From positions 62,001-126,000 of the forward strand of contig JBQTHL010000005.1 in NCBI GenBank assembly GCA_052389915.1: a stretch of 64,000 bases of DNA, given 5' to 3'. The DNA is from Panacagrimonas sp052389915. Lineage in GTDB: Bacteria > Pseudomonadota > Gammaproteobacteria > Nevskiales > Nevskiaceae. Position 1 is the first letter of the stretch; each line of letters starts with the position of its first letter. Below, piece by piece: positions 17,716 to 24,644 of this stretch. The notes beneath the pieces were generated by a model. It did no database searches and had not been told where the DNA came from. It saw nothing but the letters and a program-made list of their open reading frames with translations. A program made the position numbers and the translations under genes.

Positions 17716-19971
17716 TCAACTGCCCGCCGAACTGTATTTCCGGTCGTAGCGATAGGAGCCGTAATCGCGATACCCCTGGCTGCCGGCAGTTCTTCTCAAC
17801 TGATTGAAGATCACGCCCCTCGGATTGACGCCCGCATGATGCAGGCGCCGCACGGATTCCTTGATCGCCCGCATCGGATGCTCGCGATCCTTGAGCACCA
17901 GGAAAGTACATCCCGCCAGCGCACCGATGACGCCGGCATCGGTCACCGGCAGAACCGGCGGGGCATCCAGCAACACGTAGTCGTAGTGCTCGGACAAGAG
18001 CGCAATCAGCTCGGAAAAACGATAGTGAAGCAATAGCTCTGCCGGGTTCGAGGCCTCGGTTCCCCGCGCGAACAGGGTCAGGTTTGCAACCCCGGTCTTG
18101 AGGGCGATCCGGCTGGCCTCGGCGCGTCCCATGATGAAATCAGTGATGCCCGGCGTCTGCTCGAGATGGCAGTACCGGTGCAGTCCGCCCTCGCGAAGAT
18201 CGGCGTCCACCACGGCCACTTTCTTGCCGGCAGCCGCCAGTACGGCGCCGAGGTTGATGGAGACAAACGACTTTCCCACGTTGGGCGTGGGGCCGGTCAG
18301 CATCAGGACGTTGTTGGGCGATTCCATCATGGCCAGTTGCAGGCTGGTTCTGAGGCTGCGCATCGCCTCCACCGCGACATTCGTCGGATCCAGGTCGGCA
18401 AGAATGTAGGCTCCCTTCTTGCCGCGTTTCAGATTCCGGGTCAGCCTGGCTTGCGCCGGCGAGTACGGGATGGCGGCGTAGGACGTCAGGCCCACGGCAC
18501 GCTCCACCTGCGAGGCGTCGGATATTCCCTGGTCGAGGGCCAGCAAGACAAAGATGATCGAAACGCCTATCGCCAATCCCACGATGAGGCCGATGGCCAG
18601 CACGATCTTGTCGTTCGGTTTCGATTTGCTGGTGGGCAGAACCGGGTAGTCGATCACGCGAACGTTGCCCGAAGTGCCCGCCTTGGCCACTTGCAGTTCG
18701 CGCATCGAATTGAGCAGCGAGGTGTACAACTGGCTGTTGATCTCCAGATCGCGGAGCAGGCTCAGGATTTCCTGTTGCTTCGCCGGCAGGGTTTCGGACT
18801 GCCTCCTGATGCCGCCCAGTTCGCGGTCCACGTTGTCGATCTGCGCGTCCAGAGCCGCGATGATCGGATGTTCCGTGGTGAAGCGCTGCAAGGCCTCCTG
18901 CCGGCGCTGCTGCAACTCGAAGCGCCTGGATTCCAGAGCGACGGATTGCTGCAGGATCAGGTCCGTTTCCTTGCCGACATCGACCGACTCCTGCTTGACC
19001 TGGTACGCATTCAGTTGCGTCTGGGCCGCATCCACTTTTTCCTTGATCTCCGGCAACTGCGCCTGAAGGAAATCCAGGGACTGCCGGGCTTCCGCGGAGC
19101 GCTGCTCGATGTTCTGGACAAGGTAAACGTCCTCGACGGTGCGAACGATGGCCTGAGCCGTCGCGGGCGAGTGATCCTGCATGCTGATCCCGATGACACC
19201 GGATTGTCGGCCCTGCTCTTCGACCTTCAGCTTGGCGGCCAATTTGCCGAAGGCAGACTGCGAATTCTGACGTTTCAGCTTGAACCAGCAGCCGGGCACG
19301 GCATACAAATCGTCAACCAGGATTTCAACCGTTTCGGATCCCACCTGGCCTTTCGCGATAGTGCCGACAACGCCCTCGAGGATCCGGTCGCCAGAGGAAT
19401 CGAGCAGTTCGAACCCCTTGTCGGTTGCAATCAGTTTCAGCGATTCCCCCATCAGAGAAGGCGGTACGTTCAGAACGGAAACCTCGATTCGCTCGTCGCC
19501 CCAGGCGAACGGTTTGAGCCAGCGCCACCACACGTCCTCGGAAACCGCTGCAGGAAGGTGACGCGCCCAGAACCTCCCGAGCCAGGGCAGATAGCGCGGT
19601 TCCGCCGAAATCTCCAGGCCGAGTTTTTCGACCACCTTGCCCAGAACGGTGCGGCTCTTGAGGATCTCGATTTCTGCGGCCGTCTTGGACCCCCCGCTGA
19701 AGATGTAGGACAGGTCGTCGGTGGGACGCGATCCGCCTTGTTTGCCTTCTTCGACCTGCACCAGTCCGGTGGCCACGAAGACAGGCCGGGCGTAGACCAG
19801 AAAAGCCGAAGCAGCCAACACCCCCAGGAGCGCAAATCCGAGCACGATCCAGCGCCCGCCCCACAGGCTGTCGGCCAGCCTGCGAAGGTCCAGTTCGCCT
19901 TCTTCCGCCATGGGCATGGCGATCGATGCAGGCGCGGCGCCCAGGTTCGGGTTATCCCCTGCTGTAGTCAT
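17716..19971 (-). CDS. GumC/Wzc-like polysaccharide co-polymerase with BY-kinase domain
   Basis: A 751-residue inner-membrane protein. A Wzz domain begins with a first membrane helix (WIVLGFALLGVLAASAFLVYA, ~residues 42-62), a long periplasmic coiled region follows, then a second helix (KIVLAIGLIVGLAIGVSIIFVLLAL). The C-terminal tyrosine autokinase has Walker A at 560-568 (GPTPNVGKS), Walker A' DADLR at 589-593 and Walker B LLDAPP near 669, ending in a Tyr-rich tail (YRDYGSYRYDRKY, from about 735). It controls chain length and export of the exopolysaccharide with the Wza-like channel. Fusion of both domains in one protein is the usual gammaproteobacterial form. Confidence 0.92.
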   Translation of the reverse strand: MTTAGDNPNLGAAPASIAMPMAEEGELDLRRLADSLWGGRWIVLGFALLGVLAASAFLVYARPVFVATGLVQVEEGKQGGSRPTDDLSYIFSGGSKTAAEIEILKSRTVLGKVVEKLGLEISAEPRYLPWLGRFWARHLPAAVSEDVWWRWLKPFAWGDERIEVSVLNVPPSLMGESLKLIATDKGFELLDSSGDRILEGVVGTIAKGQVGSETVEILVDDLYAVPGCWFKLKRQNSQSAFGKLAAKLKVEEQGRQSGVIGISMQDHSPATAQAIVRTVEDVYLVQNIEQRSAEARQSLDFLQAQLPEIKEKVDAAQTQLNAYQVKQESVDVGKETDLILQQSVALESRRFELQQRRQEALQRFTTEHPIIAALDAQIDNVDRELGGIRRQSETLPAKQQEILSLLRDLEINSQLYTSLLNSMRELQVAKAGTSGNVRVIDYPVLPTSKSKPNDKIVLAIGLIVGLAIGVSIIFVLLALDQGISDASQVERAVGLTSYAAIPYSPAQARLTRNLKRGKKGAYILADLDPTNVAVEAMRSLRTSLQLAMMESPNNVLMLTGPTPNVGKSFVSINLGAVLAAAGKKVAVVDADLREGGLHRYCHLEQTPGITDFIMGRAEASRIALKTGVANLTLFARGTEASNPAELLLHYRFSELIALLSEHYDYVLLDAPPVLPVTDAGVIGALAGCTFLVLKDREHPMRAIKESVRRLHHAGVNPRGVIFNQLRRTAGSQGYRDYGSYRYDRKYSSAGS

Positions 19972-20081
19972 ATGTCGCTTGCTTGTTGTCGAATCGGGGT
20001 AGGTTGAGGCTTCGTTTTTCGGGGCGATGAGTCCGCGCCAAATTCGCGCCTCCGATCCAGCCTGGCAATTACCGGCGGCGT

Positions 20082-21191
20082 CTAGCGGCGCCTATCCGTC
20101 AGCACATCGAGTTGAAAGATGGCGGAGATCGTCGGCAACAACTGATTGACAACCAGATTGTATTTCGAGAACGCGGTGGCCTTTACATAGACGACGTCCC
20201 GCGGCTCCAGCCCGAATTCGCCTGCGAGCAGCAGACCGTCGGCCTCGGACAGGTCCACCAGGAAGATCGACGCGGGCTTGTCCGCAGAAACCGGGCGGCG
20301 AAACACGAGCACGCCGGCATCGTTGGCCGACAGCCCGTTCAGACCTTCGCTCTTGGTCAGCGCTTCGATCAGCGTGGTTCTCTGCTCGCCGAGCACCACC
20401 GGCCCTTGCCTGGCGACGGAGCCCAGCATGAAGACCTGATCTTCCGCGCTATCCGGCACGTGGACGATGTCTCCGGGCTGAAGCAGCGGATTGATCGAGG
20501 GGCGCCCTCCCGACAGCAAGCCCGCCATGTCGACCCGATAGCTGCGTCCCGCACGCGTCAGGTAAGCGGACCGCCGGCTGGCCGTGGGCTTCAAGCCTCC
20601 CCGCTCGGTGATGGCCTGCAAGAGTCCCTTGGTCGTATCGTTCAGGGTGACCACGCCAGGCTGAGCAACCTCGCCGGTCACTTGGATACGGTGCGCTCGA
20701 AACGCCACGACCCGCACATCCACCTGTGGAGAATTGATAACGGTGGCCAATCTTTCCACGAGGATGGAGCGGACTTCCTGAACCGTCTTTCCTCCCGCCG
20801 GGAGTGCGCCCACATACGGAAAAGACAGGGTGCCGTCCGCGCTCACGAGCTGACCCGCCGTTTCAGGATCTCGTGAGGTGGCGCCGATCGGGTTCGTAAG
20901 TTCCGGGTGATCCCAAACGATGATCTGCAGAACGTCGCCAGGGCCGATCAGGTATTCCGTAGGACCCCGCCCCGGATCGGCAGCCGGGAGGGTTTTCAGC
21001 GCCGTCGCCACTTCTACCTTCGTAGCGTCGAGACTCAGGGCGGAGATGACTTTTGGTGTTACCGGAATGATCTGGTAGCCCTCAGGCGTCGAATCCACGC
21101 CCACATTCAAACCCGGCACGACGGCACATCCTTGCAACAGCCACGCGACACCCAGAGCGGCAAAACCGAAGCGGCATTTTTTCGACGACAT
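20082..21191 (-). CDS. GumB/Wza-like polysaccharide export outer-membrane lipoprotein
   Basis: A 369-residue protein from the Met at 21191; the leader KKCRFGFAALGVAWLLQGC ends in a lipobox, and GGGG before this ATG is the best ribosome site. An upstream Met at 21215 would add eight residues. The PES domain (EYLIGPGDVLQIIVWDHPEL), SLBB domains (IQVTGEVAQPGVVTL; VFMLGSVARQGPVVL) and a C-terminal segment follow. It forms the outer-membrane channel of the exopolysaccharide exporter. It is the first gene of the twelve-gene leftward operon. Confidence 0.92.
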   Translation of the reverse strand: MSSKKCRFGFAALGVAWLLQGCAVVPGLNVGVDSTPEGYQIIPVTPKVISALSLDATKVEVATALKTLPAADPGRGPTEYLIGPGDVLQIIVWDHPELTNPIGATSRDPETAGQLVSADGTLSFPYVGALPAGGKTVQEVRSILVERLATVINSPQVDVRVVAFRAHRIQVTGEVAQPGVVTLNDTTKGLLQAITERGGLKPTASRRSAYLTRAGRSYRVDMAGLLSGGRPSINPLLQPGDIVHVPDSAEDQVFMLGSVARQGPVVLGEQRTTLIEALTKSEGLNGLSANDAGVLVFRRPVSADKPASIFLVDLSEADGLLLAGEFGLEPRDVVYVKATAFSKYNLVVNQLLPTISAIFQLDVLTDRRR

Positions 21192-21678
21192 GAGACCCCA
21201 AAATTCAATATTCATAGGCTGGGATAACGGCTACTCAGGTAGCCGACCGGTCAAGTCGGCGGGGCAGTATAGAAGGAGAAGCACCGGCGCCTATTGCGTT
21301 CCTGTTAAACCCCTTCGCCACGAGCGGATGGCTCTCCGCCTCGAAGAGGCGATTCGGCCCTGCCACCCAATAAGCGTTCCACCTGTACCGATTCATCGCG
21401 ATCTTCAGCGTTCCCGATTACGCTAAACGTGTGGAGTCGACATGTACCCGCAAAGCCTTCATCCGCTTTCGCAGTGCCTCGGTGATGATCCTTCGCCCCG
21501 AACGTCGGCTCATGCACCAATATAATGCGTCCGCCCACCCAATGCATTACCCCTGCCAAACTCCATGCCGTCTCACCGCGGCACCTGACCCTATTGGTCA
21601 GAAGCGGACACGGCGGGGTCCGATGAGTCGTCCGGGCGCCCGCGAACCCGTGTCACCTTTGCCAACCGGATTCCGACG
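21192..21678. other. intergenic region with EPS operon leader and divergent ligase promoter
   Basis: No coding region is supported here. On the minus strand the leader of the EPS operon shows two adjacent stem-loops: GGCTAC-TCAG-GTAGCC at 21229-21244 and GCCGAC-N7-GTCGGC at 21242-21260. A TATACT hexamer (minus strand, 21266-21271) is a possible -10, without a convincing -35. Another small palindrome, CGCCTC-GAA-GAGGCG, lies near 21336-21350. The rest, to the ligase start at 21679, has no motif I recognise. Confidence 0.4.
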
Positions 21679-23226
21679 ATGAGCACCGACGAGGCACCTC
21701 CGGCCAACGACCCTTCCGAGTGGATCGATTCCATCGTTCGCACCGAACCGGATCGACCGTTCATGATCGGCGCGAACGGCGTGCGCTACAGCTACGCCGA
21801 TCTGTCCGCGATGTCGGGTCGTATCGCCAGCGCGCTGGCGCGCAGGGGCGTCGTTGCCGGGGATCGCGTGGCGGTTCAGGTGGAGAAATCCCCCGAAGCT
21901 TTCATGCTCAACATCGCCTGTATGCGGATGGGCGCCGTGCTGGTTCCGCTCAACACTGCGTACACCGTTCCGGAACTCGAATATTTTCTGGGCGACGCAC
22001 AGCCCGCGATGGTGGTGGTGCGTCCACAGGACCAGACGGCCATCGTCTCGCTGGCGCAGAAGCTCGGAGTGCCTCTGCTCGAAACGCTTGGCAGCCAGGG
22101 TGAAGGCTCGCTGGCGGACGCCGTCAACTCATCGCCGCAGGACGGCTTTGAGCGGTTCACCGGCGACGCCGGGGCTCTGGCTGCCCTGCTCTACACCTCC
22201 GGCACCACCGGCCGTTCCAAGGGCGCGATGATTACTCGCCGCAACCTCGCCACCAATGCGGCCGCGCTGGTCGAGGCCTGGCGCATGAGCGCGAACGACG
22301 TGCTGCTGCACGCACTGCCCATCTTTCACGTGCACGGCTTGTTCATTTCCACGAACGCCGTGCTGGCCGCGGGCGCAAGCATGATTTTCCTGCCGCGCTT
22401 CGACGCCGATGAAGTCCTGCGGCGGCTTGCCGACGCAACCATGCTGATGGGCGTGCCGACGTTCTACACGCGTCTCTTGCAGCATCCGGGATTGACCCGG
22501 GAGGCGACCGCGGGCATCCGCCTGTTCGTCTCCGGCTCCGCGCCGCTGCTCGCCGAAACGCACAGGGAATTCAAGACGCGAACGGGACAGGCGATCGTCG
22601 AGCGCTACGGCATGACCGAGACGCAGATCAACACCAGCAACCCTCACGACGGCGCGCGCCGGCCCGGCACGGTCGGGTTCCCTCTGCGCGATGTCGAACT
22701 CCGCATCACCGGTCTGGAGAGCGCAAGGCCGCTGCGCGGTCCGGACGCCGTCGGCATGATCGAAATTCGCGGGCCGAACGTGTTCAAGGGCTACTGGCGC
22801 AATCCCGAAAAGACCGCCGCCGACCTGCGCGCCGACGGCTGGTTCATCAGCGGCGACATCGGTCGCATCGACGAACGCGGGTATCTGCACATCGTCGGCC
22901 GCGCCAAGGATCTCATCATCACCGGTGGCTACAACGTCTACCCGATCGAGGTCGAGTCCGAAATCGACCAACTCCCCGGCGTCGCGGAGAGCGCGGTCAT
23001 CGGCCTGCCGCACGCCGATTTCGGCGAAGGCGTCACCGCCATCGTCCTACGCGCCGCAAGCAGCACTGTGACGGAAGCCGAAGTGCTCGATGCGCTTCAA
23101 ACCCGGCTGGCCAGGTTCAAGCTACCGAAGCGCGTGCTGTTCGCCGATGAGTTGCCGCGCAACGCCCTTGGCAAGGTGCAGAAGAATATGCTCAGGCAGC
23201 GTTACGAGTCGCTGTATCGCTCTTGA
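21679..23226 (+). CDS. malonyl-CoA synthetase-like acyl-CoA ligase (ANL superfamily)
   Basis: A 515-residue adenylate-forming enzyme. The P-loop A3 motif is YTSGTTGRSKGAM (near residue 171), A5 is RYGMTETQINTSNP, A7 GWFISGDIGRID, A8 GRAKDLIITGGYNVYPIE, and the A10 lysine is in RNALGKVQKN. LPIFHVHGLFISTNAVLAAG and TETQINTSNPHDGARRPGTVGFPL are strongly reminiscent of MatB malonyl-CoA synthetase. It would activate malonate or a related small dicarboxylate with ATP and CoA. No malonate decarboxylase or transporter gene is adjacent; it stands alone, so the pathway is unclear. Confidence 0.82.
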   Translation: MSTDEAPPANDPSEWIDSIVRTEPDRPFMIGANGVRYSYADLSAMSGRIASALARRGVVAGDRVAVQVEKSPEAFMLNIACMRMGAVLVPLNTAYTVPELEYFLGDAQPAMVVVRPQDQTAIVSLAQKLGVPLLETLGSQGEGSLADAVNSSPQDGFERFTGDAGALAALLYTSGTTGRSKGAMITRRNLATNAAALVEAWRMSANDVLLHALPIFHVHGLFISTNAVLAAGASMIFLPRFDADEVLRRLADATMLMGVPTFYTRLLQHPGLTREATAGIRLFVSGSAPLLAETHREFKTRTGQAIVERYGMTETQINTSNPHDGARRPGTVGFPLRDVELRITGLESARPLRGPDAVGMIEIRGPNVFKGYWRNPEKTAADLRADGWFISGDIGRIDERGYLHIVGRAKDLIITGGYNVYPIEVESEIDQLPGVAESAVIGLPHADFGEGVTAIVLRAASSTVTEAEVLDALQTRLARFKLPKRVLFADELPRNALGKVQKNMLRQRYESLYRS

Positions 23227-23314
23227 GCGGGTGCGCCATCCCTGGCGCAGCATTGTCGAGGCATAGCGGGAGTCGAACAAAACCGGGATTCGCTCCGCTT
23301 AACCGGCGCGGAGC

Positions 23315-23902
23315 CTATCCGGGCTTGAAGTACCCCTTCTCCAGCAGGGCCATCGAGCGTTCGTACAACTCGTCATACCGCCGCTCCGTATCGTTCAGGA
23401 ATTTTTTCAGGCTGGCGTCGGGCTCTTCTTCCGCCATGACCTTGCACAAGTGGCGCTCGTGGTTGAACGCATTGGAAAACGATATCAGCACCGTGCGTTC
23501 ATATTCTCGGCCGCCGCGGCCAACAATGGGTGCGAACTCACGCGCGCGGTCCTTGCCGATCGCCTTGCGCTTGCGCTTCTCCATTTCCGGAAGTGGGTCA
23601 AGGTCAATGCGCACACCGGGGTACTCCTTGGCTATCCGTTCGAGATCGTTCTTGACGTCCTCGCCGACCTCGCTAATGGCGCGGACGACCTCTTCGAACT
23701 CCTGGGATTCGGCCTTCACGTACAGGATCAACTTCGCGAGATCGAGCTTCTCGGCATCCGCGTACAGCAGGCTGTAGCCCTCGTTCAGCATCAGCCGCTG
23801 CGCGTTGACCGGGTCCTCGTTTTCGGCGTTGGCGCAGCCAGCAACCATCAGGCAGACCAGCACGATCCGCATGCACATGGGGCGTCGCGGCGAGCGATGC
23901 AT
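23315..23902 (-). CDS. hypothetical lipoprotein
   Basis: A 195-residue protein from ATG 23902, preceded by GGGAG at a good distance. The leader MRIVLVCLMVAGC ends in a lipobox (VAGC), so the mature protein is probably a lipid-anchored periplasmic or outer-membrane protein. The mature part is highly charged and mostly helical (EEVVRAISEVGEDVKNDLERIAKEY; FLNDTERRYDELYERSMALLEKGYF). I do not recognise a domain. It is convergent with the ligase gene; 88 nt lie between the two stops. Confidence 0.7.
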   Translation of the reverse strand: MHRSPRRPMCMRIVLVCLMVAGCANAENEDPVNAQRLMLNEGYSLLYADAEKLDLAKLILYVKAESQEFEEVVRAISEVGEDVKNDLERIAKEYPGVRIDLDPLPEMEKRKRKAIGKDRAREFAPIVGRGGREYERTVLISFSNAFNHERHLCKVMAEEEPDASLKKFLNDTERRYDELYERSMALLEKGYFKPG

Positions 23903-24023
23903 TGTGTTCTCCCGAAAGAACCGACTATGCGTGCGTGGAAACGAACGCGCCACCCACCGTGAAGACGCTACCCACATTTCGACGCGCGTCGCCGGCATCT
24001 GAGCAATTTAGAAGCGGGCCAAA

Positions 24024-24090
24024 CGTAGCGTGCGCACCGCGCACGAGAGGCCGGTGGGATGGAGAGATCGTGCGCGATGCGCACGCTACG
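24024..24090. repeat. GTAG-headed REP-like inverted pair (BIME-like)
   Basis: Left arm 24024-24045 (cGTAGcGTGCGCACcGCGCAC...) and right arm 24069-24090 are reverse complements with one mismatch in 22 bp, separated by 23 nt. Each arm also folds on itself (GTGCGC/GCGCAC) and carries a terminal GTAG. The architecture is that of paired REP sequences mobilised in trans by RAYT enzymes. Confidence 0.65.
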
Positions 24091-24169
24091 CTGGCTCGGC
24101 GCTGAGTCCCGAGAAACATGTCGAGAACACGCTGGCGACGGTCAAGGTGTGGAAGGACAAGCAGTCGCC

Positions 24170-24274
24170 GTAGGGTGCCGATGGAGCCGCGCCGTTTGCG
24201 GCGGAATCGCACCATTCGCCGGTACGTTGGTCCGTGATCGGTGCGATTCGGCTACCGCCTCATCAGCACCCTAC
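24170..24274. repeat. nested inverted repeat with GTAGGGTGC ends
   Basis: The outer ends GTAGGGTGCCGATG and CATCAGCACCCTAC are near-perfect reverse complements. An inner pair, GGCGGAATCGCACC and GGTGCGATTCGGC, is also complementary. The element is about 105 bp, has no coding potential and looks like a small non-autonomous palindromic element. Confidence 0.55.
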
Positions 24275-24294
24275 GGTTTACGCACCTGCGCTCG

Positions 24295-24597
24295 CTATTT
24301 TTGTTCGCACGGATGGTCGTTTCCTTTAACCGCAATTATCTTTGCTGTCCCTGTTGTGTGTTCTCGTGGGTACGTCTTTTTATCAGTAGGTGTCACGTCC
24401 AGAACCAACGAAACGGGAACTTCTTTCGTTGTAGTTGCAAAAGCCTTTGCCACGAGACGCTTCTGTCTTGAACCTTCAGCAACCCTCCACCCTTCCTTGG
24501 AATTGCAGGGAATGAAGATGCTCTCGTACTCGGTGCCCTCGGCGTAGATGAAAACGCCGTGGTAGAGATTCTTTTGCGTACCCAGAAGCTGCGGCAA
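24295..24597 (-). CDS. AT-richer ORF, probable remnant of a small secreted or envelope protein
   Basis: A 100-residue frame that begins only at a TTG (24597), with an in-frame TGA about ten codons upstream. The DNA is clearly richer in A and T than its surroundings. The product has a beta-rich core with LYHGVFIYAEGTEYESIFIPCNSKEGWRV and PVSLVLDVTPT, reminiscent of small NlpE/META-like envelope domains that carry a Phe-x-Pro-Cys motif. No signal peptide is in frame, so the gene is probably truncated at its 5' end. It lies directly beside palindromic repeats, consistent with a recently acquired fragment. The assignment is tentative. Confidence 0.35.
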   Translation of the reverse strand: MPQLLGTQKNLYHGVFIYAEGTEYESIFIPCNSKEGWRVAEGSRQKRLVAKAFATTTKEVPVSLVLDVTPTDKKTYPREHTTGTAKIIAVKGNDHPCEQK

Positions 24598-24644
24598 GCA
24601 TTGACAAGAAGATGAGCGTGTACTTCACGGGCGGCTAGCGGGAA

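Larger units (their letters stand above)
23903..24294. other. noncoding region dominated by palindromic repeats
   Basis: I see no gene here. The stretch is occupied by two GTAG-headed inverted-repeat structures (24024-24090 and 24170-24274, listed separately), separated by about 80 nt of unique sequence. It lies between the promoter side of the lipoprotein gene and an AT-richer ORF. Confidence 0.5.
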
